The translations under genes and the position numbers were made by a program. From the NCBI RefSeq assembly GCF_030247185.1, contig NC_080571.1:352404254-352468253 (forward strand): 64,000 nt of DNA, given 5' to 3'. Position 1 is the stretch's first letter; each line of letters starts with the position of its first letter. Below the pieces are notes generated by a model, which had not been told where the DNA came from, searched no databases, and saw only the letters and a program-made list of their open reading frames with translations. The stretch is from Malaya genurostris. Lineage: Eukaryota > Arthropoda > Insecta > Diptera > Culicidae. Below, in pieces: positions 11,405 through 20,669 of this stretch.

Positions 11405-11929
11405 AACTATCGTGAAGACATCAAACAACTCAGATCAATCGTTATAGCATAATAAAAGAAAGTCAAATCATATTACGACCACTAGCAGCAGTGGTGCTAG
11501 ATATATTAAGAAGTGAGTCATTGTTCGGACCATGACTCGGTTTTCCTTTGATAACTTTTTCTACAAATGTCGGATTGTTTTGCTGTCTTCTAAAGCTTCT
11601 TTCCTCGTTAAAATTCTTACGAAAATATCACACGCACTGAATTTAGGAGTTCATAGATTGATCTCCAGCTGATTTTTTTGGTTAAAAGTGAATTTCTTCA
11701 TACTAAATCCCATACAAATTTTGAACCTCGGGCGCAAAAATATAGTTTCTTCGATCGAGCTGTTCTTTTGGGACCCAAAAGGAAAACGAAAAGTTTGGTG
11801 GAGCGAGAAAGTGAACCTTTTCATCTTTTTCCCATACAACCTTGTCCCACCCTAAGCTACATATTGCTTGCTTGTCTATTCTGATCTGTTTCAGGAATAT
11901 TTTCAGTCATCCAAGGAATTCAGTGAATC
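11405..11929. other. Stretch without a recognisable gene
   Basis: AT-rich sequence with only short open frames on both strands between about 11650 and 11884. No homology or element ends were seen. Confidence 0.45.
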
Positions 11930-12461
11930 ACGAGTATGGAGTGTGAAGATTAAGTTTTTGAACTGCAGATAGGTTTTGGATGGTATAGTTCATTCATAAT
12001 AGGCTTCTTAATTGCATGTGGTATCACGAGTATGGGCCGAGTACAAAAAGTTCATTGACGTAGTAAGTGAAATCACGAGTATAGTCCCTGATCAATAAGT
12101 TCTTTATTGCGGTTATGCTGGTAGATCTTCAGACCTGAGCTCCAGGTAGTTTTTTGATGACCTAGAATATTCACGATTAGCAAATGATTTGCTTGTAGTA
12201 TCACAAACATGAACTATTTGCAAGGATCTTGATAGTTCACTTGAGTACACTGTAGATCTTAAGGCCTGTACTCCAAGTAGTTGTTGGATGAACAAGAACT
12301 ACTTCATAGCTCATCACAATGATCCAATTAATTGAATATGATATAACGAGTTAGAAGCACAGAAAGAAACTCACTAATGTAATCGGTTTCGTTGATAGAC
12401 CTCATAGCATAGATTCCAAGGAGGTTTTGGATGGAAAAGAACTTCCACAGATATTACCACA
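11930..12461. repeat. Degenerate tandem repeat, unit about 130-180 bp
   Basis: The phrase GTAGATCTTnAGACCTG, followed by CTCCAnGTAGTTnTTGGATGA, recurs with decay at about 12121 and 12252, and in weaker form near 11957 and 12395. The GGATG words are 178, 131 and 143 bp apart. ATCACGAGTATGG recurs at about 11930, 12025 and 12072. Related phrases appear in the left arm of the fold-back repeat at 10207 and 10390, so this satellite-like sequence is dispersed nearby. It is non-coding. Confidence 0.55.
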
Positions 12462-12469
12462 GTCAATAC

Positions 12470-13259
12470 GGGAGCGGGTCATATCGCCGAAAGTCGTTTC
12501 GCCGAATGCCATTTCGCCGAAAATCGTTTCGCCGAATAAGTCATTTCGCCGAAAGTCGTTTCGCCGAAAGTCGTTTTGCCGAAAGGGTCATCTCGCCGTA
12601 AGGGTAATATCTCCTGCATGTTTTGTCTCCTGTATAACTGATGTGGCGCAGCCACATAACCGAAGCCAAGATGGCATACAAATCTGTAACCGCCTCGTTT
12701 GCCCGGTCTACTCAAAGCTAGGTTTCTTTGCTTTAGTTAGGTCCGAACGAGCGGTAGCGAGGTCGGGCAGCACATGAACTAAAACGATGTGGCGTAGTCG
12801 CATTAGTATTTTTTCATTTTCACTTAATAAACGGAAAATACCACCTACATTGGCCTGGTAGATACACCTATGCAATTGCTTTGATGCTTACTAGCTAATA
12901 GTCAACAAGTTTTCTTGGGAACTACTTTCTGAGGTTCATGAATCAATCTTTATTCAAGAGTACAACAATCAATCATTATTCAAGAAGTACAATGGTAAGT
13001 AAACAAAACGGTCGTTAACGCTATCATCTTTCGTTTGTCTTTAATTTAAATCAATTCTAATTACGATTTCAAGACGATTGCAGGATTCGGTGAAATGACC
13101 CTTTCGGCGAAATGTCATTCGGCGAAAAGTCATTCGGCGAAAAGTCATTCGGCGAAAAGTCATTCGGCGAAATGTCATTCGGCGAAATGACTTTCGGCGA
13201 AATGGCTTTCGGCGAAACGGCTTTCGGCGAAATGGCTTTCGGCGAAATGACCCTGATCC
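12470..13259. mobile_element. Array-ended palindromic element 2 (TTTCGCCGAA type)
   Basis: This 790-bp element is flanked by a perfect 8-bp duplication, GTCAATAC (12462-12469 and 13260-13267). The left arm has eight TTTCGCCGAA-type units (12482-12608) on a 15-bp period. The right arm has eleven complementary TTCGGCGAAA units (13086-13249). Part of the middle (12695-12810) matches the core of element 1, including TCCGAACGAGCGG and GTAGCGAGGTCGG. A hairpin ATGTGGC/GCCACAT lies near 12640. Because 15 bp is five codons, the arrays stay open and mimic repetitive proteins, but I reject these as genes. It is non-autonomous with an unknown mobiliser. Confidence 0.85.
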
Positions 13260-13267
13260 GTCAATAC

Positions 13268-13900
13268 CATGTCAATTTGCTGCATATAGTACCACGATAG
13301 CATACCGCACTGAAAAGTTGTGCAAAAGTTACCAATCACGCGTTCATATATTGATTTCTTTTTTTCCAAAGAATTCTTGGATGCCTTCGATCTTCAATAG
13401 ATTCTACGAAACCGAAAAATTCCGTAATGTACATTTTATATAATTCAATTCACTGAAGCATGTTGGATTGTTTTGCATACGTATATATAAAAATTTCCTT
13501 CATCATGCAAAAACTTGTTCGCGATCATAGCGTAAATTGAATAAAATCATAGCGATCATAGCGTAAATTGAATAGAAAAAATCGCATTATTTCAAGTAAA
13601 ACGCGTTAAAATAGACGCGTAATTGAAATTCGCGTAAATTGAGGTTTTAGTGTATAAGTTCTTTAATTTGATTCTAAGCTGAAGAAAATCGGTTGAGCGG
13701 TCTGCAAGTGAAACGAATCCAGACACATTGAGGTTTCAGTGTGACTGAATTGGTCGATGACCCACAATCCTGACAACCACCCGTTGTGGCGAAACTGCAT
13801 TATTTACATCGAAATTTTGATTTCATTACGAGAACAAGTAAACCTCTTCGGTGCAAAGCCGCCAAGGTGAAAGACTAGAGATCTTTATTAAAAGTATTCC
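13268..13900. other. Unassigned stretch with a weak TTCCGG-family trace
   Basis: A decayed unit of the TTCCGG repeat family lies at about 13655-13740 (GATTCTAAGCTGAAGAAAAT, then GGTTGAGCGGTCT). Otherwise no gene or clear element is seen. Confidence 0.4.
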
Positions 13901-13904
13901 AGAT

Positions 13905-14202
13905 AGATGAACCAGGCTAAGACGGTTAACGATCACGAATGCGCTGGCGATCCATCGCTGGAAGCGTCGGCTACTTCGAGAAGAATAGATACCCTATCGA
14001 AATCACATCTGTCTGAGTTTATTAGTTTTGTCTGGTTTGCCCAACACTAGTTTCCTTGACAAAGTTCAGTTCAAACGAATAGCACCGAGTTCTAATGGTA
14101 AGAATTTGCCCGGTTGGAATTACCCTTTCGTCGAAATACCGAAACCCAACCAAAGAAATTGTTTTGGGTAAAATAACCCATTTGGCTGAATAACCCTGAT
14201 CC
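13905..14202. mobile_element. Array-ended palindromic element 3, decayed
   Basis: From about 13905 the sequence follows the core of element 1 with many transitions (for example GCGCTGGCGATCCATCGCTG against GCGCCGGCGACCCGCCGTCG). It continues through the positions matching TCCGAACGAGCGG, here TTCAAACGAATAG. It ends at 14202 with AATAACCCTGATCC, the same terminal phrase as the right end of element 2. The few arm units left use a third motif (TTTGGCTGAA, or TTCAGCCAAA read inward). The left arm and target duplication were not found, so this copy is truncated or too decayed. Confidence 0.65.
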
Positions 14203-14419
14203 AGTTTGCTATGACATCCAACTCGAGTTTGGCAGCTTGATATCGGTTTCAGTACATGACTAGCTGTCATTCTGTGTGACCAAGGGATATATTTGAGTAA
14301 AATTATATTTTGTAAGACAGATAACAAACTCACTGAACTATGTATAGCTTTCGTATTAGAGTTCAATACGCGTGAGCGGTTTCTGCAAACAACACTCATT
14401 GGCCAAATACCGACGTGTA

Positions 14420-14570
14420 CCTCCATAGTTTAATACGTAGAGCGCTCATCTTGCAAATTAGTTGTCGTATGTTCGAGGCCAAGGATACTTAATGTCAATA
14501 CAATCGTATCACTAGCTATGCAACGGTTTGGCCGAAAAGTCTGTTGAAACCGAGTAGTGAATATTAGCCA
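14420..14570 (+). repeat. tRNA-derived SINE with head and tail (type A, copy 2)
   Basis: The head reads TAGAGCGCTCATCTTGCAAA and is followed by a B-box-like ATGTTCGAGGCC (14469-14480). This is the layout of a tRNA D-arm, anticodon arm and T-arm. The tail then has AATGTCAATACAATCGTAT, CACTAGCTATGCAA and AAGTCTGTTGAAACC, shared with copies at 5700-5835 and 46465-46580. The acceptor stem is not complete, so this is not a functional tRNA gene. Confidence 0.6.
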
Positions 14571-14580
14571 TATTAGCCGA

Positions 14581-15490
14581 TTAACTACCAAACAGAAAGA
14601 TTCGTCCAGTAGAGTAATCCTCAATAATTCTCTGAACATTTCTAGTTCGGCGGACGATATCCTGCTGGAACGATATGTTGACTAGCATGTAACAGTGGAC
14701 TGGACATGTAGCACAAATGTCAAAATACCAAGGTGATATTAAGTAAAGAACCAGAAAGATATCACGAGAGTGGAATAGACCTTGGACTCCCGGAATGTAA
14801 CTAAAAATGTACTCTAAAATTCTATATTTTGTTTGATCATGATCCGAAAACGAGACTTGCTTCAGAAGCATATCTAGAAAACCGGTAGTTTTTATGTACT
14901 CCTCGTACTGTGAAGACATTGAACACAATTCATGATACTTGAAATGTCGTACCATGCAAGGTCTCAATCTAATATCCAACAGTATAATTGTATTTTTCTG
15001 CTTGATGAAATATTATGCAGCTATTATTCCCATTCATAATAGTAAACCTGCTTGAAACTCAAATAAGTTATGTTCAATTCAATCCGGTTTCAAAACCCCA
15101 ACATAATGCACAATGGAAAAGGTTCGTTCATTGATTGTTGTTTCCAAACTGTAGTATCCACAGTAAGTAATCATTGCGAATGAACACATTGAAAATAAAT
15201 AAAAATATACGACAAAAATTCCGCCGATCCCATACGGTATGAATGACTCGAATCCGGTCAGCGCAAATATCGCCCAGTGGATCGATTTGCATATCAATAT
15301 AATGAAACGAAAATTGATTTAATAGCTTATTATTATTAATTTTATTTTCCAGTTGTGTCCAGCAGATTCCAAGAGGTTCCCCCGGCATCATGGGCACGGC
15401 CGAAGGTACAGCGGAATTCCATTCGAACTGTGACACCCGTTCAGAGAGCTGTTGCAACCATGAACGGGTAAACAACGGCATTGAATACAC
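14581..15490 (-). other. Unrecognised region with minus-strand open frames
   Basis: Three minus-strand open frames lie here: 132 codons at 14581-14979, 72 at 15079-15297 and 120 at 15128-15490; the last two overlap in different frames. The 72-codon frame has a hydrophobic run (GIFVVYFYLF) that could be membrane-spanning. The 132-codon frame contains LRPCMVRHF, faintly like the LxxC...H pattern in insect chemoreceptors, but that is too weak for an assignment. There is no shared frame, no clear splice structure and no family match. A decayed gene or chance are both possible. Confidence 0.2.
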
Positions 15491-16690
15491 AAACTGGCAA
15501 AGAGCAACAGAATACTTCGGAAATTTAAATGGTGTAAATAATAATAACCATGTTAATCGATCGATTTATATTTTATTTATATGCAAGTCTGTGAGAATCG
15601 CATTATATATTCGTTCATAATTGCAGGAAGTCGCAATGAAGAATGCATTTTCGAGCGCTCTTGCATTTGCTTACGTTGAGTTTTTGTTTGTACTAAACGG
15701 AAAATGTATGCATGGATGTTCGCTGCCATTTATATGTATCTAACGCATTGAGAGCAGTGACGCGATGGATGTGCGGTGACTCGAACCAGTATTCGCTTAT
15801 GTCCATCCCCAGTGATACTCGACGTACCTATCTCAGTTTGTCTTGTTTCGAAACTGCTAATGTGTTTCTGAGTAATTGGGTGCTCCTCGGATATGGTCAA
15901 TTTAGTGGTGATCAATTTAACACGTTGCACATAACAACTAACATCATTTCTACTGTATGTAGCAACCGATGAAGATACTTTTTTTTGGCAACACTCGGCT
16001 CAGTTTAGAGAAGGTACTCGGAAGGTAAAGTATCAATACCTAGGGTACCGGGATACCGAAATGTTAAGTATGTTCAAGGTTTCAAAAGGCTATAAAGTAT
16101 CGATATCTGTAAGTATCAATTGATACTTGGGCAGAAATCATTTCAAAATTTTATAAAATTTTATCGGCTATGGCGTTATTTTATGATGTACAGAAAGGTG
16201 CTTTCACACACAAAAAAAAAATTATGACAATCTCACTGTGATTATCAATCGATGTGAAAAAAAGCAAGACCAAAAATACCCGAAGATTAAAAGAGACTAT
16301 CGAAAAAAAACAACGCGTTTTATCGGTTACGTCAATTAAACCATCATATCTCCGGAACCAGAAGTTATTGCCATTCAAGTACTATAAAATTCATAATAAA
16401 TCCGCTCAACATAAATAATAACGATATCCACAGCAAGCAATATGGCGTTCATTCGTTTCTTTTTACTCTTTTCATTCCAGCTCTATTTATATGGCAATGG
16501 GTAAAAAAAAGCTGTGTGCGAAATTTAGTAAATTATAGTTTTTGACTTTTCCGAATGGAAAGGTTGTTATTTTTGTTCCCTAGCTTGACGCAAACCATCC
16601 CTATACTGACCCAAGCAGAACTGCTACTGAATAAAATGCGAGGAGTGAAGCAACGATCAAAACCGTCGACCGTGTTGGAGAAATCAAAAT
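15491..16690. other. Stretch without a recognisable gene
   Basis: There are short open frames on both strands and a cluster of GATAC/GTATC words at about 16020-16130. No element ends or protein similarity were found. From about 16600 the sequence belongs to the repeat into which the next LINE inserted. Confidence 0.45.
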
Positions 16691-16702
16691 GATGACATCA
16701 TT

Positions 16703-17906
16703 TTTTTTAATAACTATTTATTGGAATATGAGTTAAAATTAAATTATTAAGATTTAAATTGGGTTTTCAGCCACAAGTGGTGACTTTTCAGCCCTATTAT
16801 ATATATGATTTGGTTATTACCATGAGGACATCATTTGCTTCCGCAATTCTGAGATTTTTGTGTAGGGAAAATTCTGAACCTACTTGTATTGTGTAATGGG
16901 GAAAAGGAACTTATATACCAACTTACTAATTAATACAGAGAGCGAATCGATTCAATTGGAGATTGCATCGATTTTTGTCGCAATTTGCTTATAATATTAT
17001 GTGACATTACATCTAATGGTTCTATATTTGTGAGTCTGTGTAACTCATTTGTAATAAATTTTATTCTGAATCCTTTAAAGCGTTTTCTTCCATCTCGACC
17101 AAATTGATACTGCATAAAGCATGGCTGGTCTGAAAATTTGTTTATAAATTAACAATTTGTTTTTTAGACAGAGCTTAGAATTTCTGTTTATAAGAGGATA
17201 TAAACATTTAATATATTTATTACACTTTGCCTGGATTCCTTAAATGTGATATTTAAAAGTGAGTTTTTTGTCATACGTTAAACCTAAGTATTTAGCTTGA
17301 TCAGACCATGTCAATTCCAAGCCATTCAATTTGAGAATTTGATTATTGTTTGGTTTAAGAAAAGAAGCTCTTGGCTTATGAGGAAAGATAATTATCTGCG
17401 TTTTTGCTGCATTTGGTTTAATTTTCCATTTTGACAGATAATCACTGAAAATATTTAAACTTCTTTGTAGGCGACTGCAGATCACTCTTAGATTCCTACC
17501 TGTGGCTAACAGACTTGTGTCGTCACAGAATAGCGATTTCTGACAACCAACGGGTAGATTTGGAAGATCAGAAGTGAGAATATTATACAAGATTGGAGCC
17601 ACGCTCGAACTCTGCGGAACACCGGCTCGTACGGGTAGCAATTCAGATTTACAATTCTGATACCTAACCTGAAGAGTACGATCAATTAAATAATTTTGAA
17701 TCATTTTGATCAAATAAATAGGAAACTGGAAACAGACATTTTTGCTATTAAACCACTGTCGAATGCTTTTTCTATGTCTAGAAGAGCAACTCTAGTGGAT
17801 AACCCAGAAGATTTATTTGCTTTTATCATGTTCGTAACTCTTACAAGTTGATAAGTAGTTGAATGTTCATGACGAAATCCAAACTGCTCTGGTAAAAAAA
17901 ATTGAA
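16703..17906 (-). mobile_element. 5'-truncated Jockey-clade LINE with 11-bp target duplication
   Basis: This minus-strand insertion has a short A tail (the T run at 16702-16709) and a 5' truncation inside the reverse transcriptase. It is bounded by ATGACATCATT at 16692-16702 and 17907-17917, an 11-bp target-site duplication. Flanking sequence on both sides resembles the uninterrupted sequence at 19080-19200, which serves as a paralogous empty site. This supports insertion by target-primed reverse transcription. The protein part is listed separately. Confidence 0.8.
16930..17895 (-). pseudogene. LINE reverse transcriptase, C-terminal part, broken
   Basis: The segment starts with EQFGFRHEHSTTYQLVRV, then LLDIEKAFDS (the aspartate motif A region). 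A frame break near 17710 is followed by RAGVPQSSSVAPILYNILTS and the catalytic block LFCDDTS, where most relatives have FADDT. It continues through QAKYLGLTYDKKLTF, a frameshift and stop near 17240, and ends in NELHRLTNIEPLDVMSHNI (16930-17060). These motifs place it in the Jockey clade, close to the Juan-like element at 26753-28171. The endonuclease and ORF1 are absent through 5' truncation. It is not functional. Confidence 0.8.
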
Positions 17907-17989
17907 ATGACATCATTATGAAATGCTGTGATTGAGTCGTGAAAGCATAGGTCAATTCAAACCGACTTTGGTTTTAAAATGCCTTACTC

Positions 17990-18960
17990 TTCACTATATG
18001 GGGCACCGGATGTCAATTAAAACCTGTTTTAATCCACCTAGTGGTATAATTATGCCTTTCTACTTATATTTTCAAAAATATCACCAGCAGATTTTGTGAC
18101 GATTTTTTTTTTCAATCTTGAATAAAATAAGGAACTTTCTTTGGGTATAAACTAACATAACCTTTTCAAATTGTAAACAGTAATGTCAAGTTGATAAGAA
18201 TTTTTATTTATTTTGCATCGTCGCACTAAATGATTAAACACACTTTACCCTATAGTTCTGGAACCGGAAATCGAACCCGGATAAAATAAACAGCAACTTA
18301 TGAGACTGCAGGAACTTTTATTTGTGCCTGTTTGTGGAAATCGATCAAATCATCTCTGAGAAAATTGAGTAAGTCTCGTTTTAAACTTTTTGACCACTAC
18401 TTCTGGTTCTTCTGGAACCAGTATAGCGAACCCTTCGGTTCGTTTAGTGAGTAACTAATAAACAAATTTAATGGCTTTAAAATGCCTTTAAAATGCCTTT
18501 TTCACCTGAAAAATATTAATTTTAATTTGACAACCCTGCACACCATACGAATTTGAACAAAGCACGCTGTGAATGGAGCAAAGCCGCACGTACCGTTGCG
18601 TACCAGTTTTGCATCGTCATTTTGAATTTAAATGTTTTGACACTCATCGCCCTATAATTTCGGAACCGGAAGTCGGATCAGGATAAAATTGCAGCTTCAA
18701 TTTGTATCATGAATCGTGAAAATCGGCTTAACCGTTGATGAGAAATCGACGGGAGTTCCGTTTTTGGAGATTTTCTTTACTATTATCGGTGCTTTCGGAA
18801 GCGGAAACCGGGGTCGAATGGCATTTAACATTCGGCCTTCCGGTCCGGTAAAGTCGGTTTTCACAGCAATTGCATAGCCTTTCTATATGAGAAAGGCAAA
18901 AATTCAAAACTAGGCGCGTAACTTTTTTCTGTCTTATTTTCCAAAGATAATAACTCAGTC
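17990..18960. repeat. TTCCGG-family dispersed repeat, several decayed units
   Basis: This begins near GTTTTAATCCACCTAGTGG (18029) and includes several units around CTGGAACCGGAAATCGAACC and CGGAACCGGAAGTCGGATCA. It ends near 18895 with GCCTTTCTATATGAGAAAGG. The same phrases recur at 10490-10740, 28205-30360, 53510-54360 and 60120-61320. Units of about 110-150 bp appear in both orientations in the window. No protein is encoded. Confidence 0.6.
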
Positions 18961-19074
18961 GTTTGTTGATGGAATTTAACAATCAATCGATTTGGAAACG
19001 TTTAACTTAGACATGTACTGCTCTTATAAAAAAAGCATGTATAGCAACGTCTATTCAGTGTTTCAATAGCATAC

Positions 19075-19220
19075 AATTGAAAAATTGGTTTGAATCGACT
19101 TATGTTTTCACGAACCAATCGCAGCATGTCATAATAATGTTATCCCAGATTTCTCTAGTACCGCGGACGGTTTTGAACGTAGCTGCACATCTCGTCTGCT
19201 CCGATCGGTTGTATGAACCT
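19075..19220 (+). repeat. Paralogous empty site for the LINE at 16703-17906
   Basis: TTTGAATCGACTTATGTTTT, followed by CAATCGCAGCATGTCATAAT, matches the sequence flanking the LINE 5' end (complement of about 17918-17975). GATTTCTCTAGTACC and GGACGGTTTTGAACGT match the sequence beyond its 3' end (complement of about 16640-16690). Here the two halves are contiguous. It shows what the repeat looked like before the LINE inserted in its other copy. Confidence 0.6.
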
Positions 19221-20370
19221 TTCCTCAAAACGGAATCTATAAATATATGCTCTTTCACAATTTCCAGCTCACTTGAAACAGGTAGCTTGTCTAGTGTGCA
19301 GAGATGTCTATCTCCTCTGTGTGACGAAGAGCAAGCAAAATTTCTCCCCTCGCACTGACAACTTCAACGAGAGCTCTTCTCTTTCACATTTATACACCAC
19401 TGTTGTATAAAGTGTGCACGCATCATGAGTGCGTTTGTTTATTTCCTTTTACCTCTTCCACTGAATCGCACCAAAGTGCTAGAGCATTAGCTAATAAATT
19501 CTCTGAGGTGGATGAAGATACTTTCACAGATACTTTTGCTGTATGGTTTTCGTAGATGAAGCGTGGACACGCAAAATCAGCAAAATAAAACGATTTATCG
19601 TAAAATTTTCGGTTTTCCTTGCAAATTTTTCATAGCAAGGCCAGATCTACTCTCTATTAATTGAAGTTCACAGAAGTGTTCGCTCACCATCACGCGCCAG
19701 TGGTCACTTGGGTGTATTTAGACGAGAGCGCGTGTGAGCGATTCATGCGAAGAGAATGTGTTTCACTCGCGCCAGCTGCTTTAACCACAAGCACACACTC
19801 AAATGCTTTCTATTCGATACTGAGAAGACGTGCGCTTTCCTCTTTGTGCGGTGCTTCGTTTTTTGCATCCTCGGTGTGGCAAAAATCTGACTCTAGCGTG
19901 TATAACTCTGGTGAAATGCCATCTCTGCTAGTGTGGGATGACAAAATAAGAAATTACATCCATTTGCTCGCTGGATAGTCACTTTTGTACTTTTGTGTGT
20001 GTGAATGCTATGCCCCGTCTGAGGCACACCGGGTTCGCTTGACTATATTAATTACCAATTAGCTATTGCGCATTTTATACTTGAGTAGTCTCCTGAAAGA
20101 AAATTATTTGCACAGTCCATTTCTCGCAATACACATACAAATAAGCCCAGTACTTGAAAACCAGTTGAATTTCTAATTAACGCTACAGATATTAATGGAC
20201 CCTCGGATGTTCAAAGATTTTACTCATTATCGAATGTTAAATCGACATTTTTTAATTTACATATTTCGAGCATTTGACATTAATTCTTTCTTGCTACAAA
20301 GCTGCATTTATATTAATATTAGTGTGCGAGGAAAAAGTTCCTGTGAAAATTTATAGCGCTAGAGTCTTGT
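19221..20370. other. Stretch without a recognisable gene
   Basis: Moderately GC-rich around 19650-20030 with open frames on the plus strand (105 codons at 19661-19978), but no recognised motif or conserved domain. No transposon ends were seen. Confidence 0.4.
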
Positions 20371-20374
20371 TTGT

Positions 20375-20550
20375 TGTTTGTTCCGATTATAGAGGTCTTA
20401 ACCTTAAGGTTATTCACCTCTTCGAGCGACAAAAACTTTCTGACTCTATGTGCGAGGTTGGGAATCGAACCCAGGCGGGTTGCGCTAGAGTCTTAAAATT
20501 CATAACGTTCGCAATATTAATTTTGGTTTGCCGGAGGCTAGCTGGTTAAT
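20375..20550 (-). repeat. tRNA-derived SINE (type B, copy 1)
   Basis: On the minus strand a clear B box, GGTTCGATTCC (in CCTGGGTTCGATTCCCAACC, complement of about 20459-20478), is followed by GCACATAGAGTCAG. The tail GAAGAGGTGAATAACCTTAA then GACCTCTATAATCGG follows. The same head-to-tail order recurs at 61990-62110. The A box is not convincing in this copy. Pol III transcription is likely for the source gene, not for this fragment. Confidence 0.6.
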
Positions 20551-20669
20551 TTGAAATTGTCTGCGATATCTTATTCTCGAGCAGTATTGCGAAAGCAAAT
20601 GGTTTCTGAATGACCATAACTAAATCAAATAAATAACAAATTTGAAAACCCTATGATGTTTTCTAACAA

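Noticed and set aside
12427..12777. 116-codon frame with SPKVVSPN and FRRKS repeats
   Set aside because: Again the left arm array of element 2 read in frame; it crosses the element border and the non-coding core.
13112..13300. Open frame encoding a perfect-looking FGEKS/FGEMS pentapeptide repeat
   Set aside because: It is the translation of the 15-bp arm array of element 2. The opposite strand is open too (FAESH repeats), so it is a by-product of the repeat.
14420..14485. Functional tRNA gene
   Set aside because: The D-arm to T-arm layout is visible, but the acceptor stem and B box are degraded and a SINE tail follows.
14581..15490. Insect chemoreceptor gene
   Set aside because: Only a weak LxxC...H pattern and one hydrophobic run are visible; frames disagree and no receptor signature is seen. 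Kept only as an unrecognised region.
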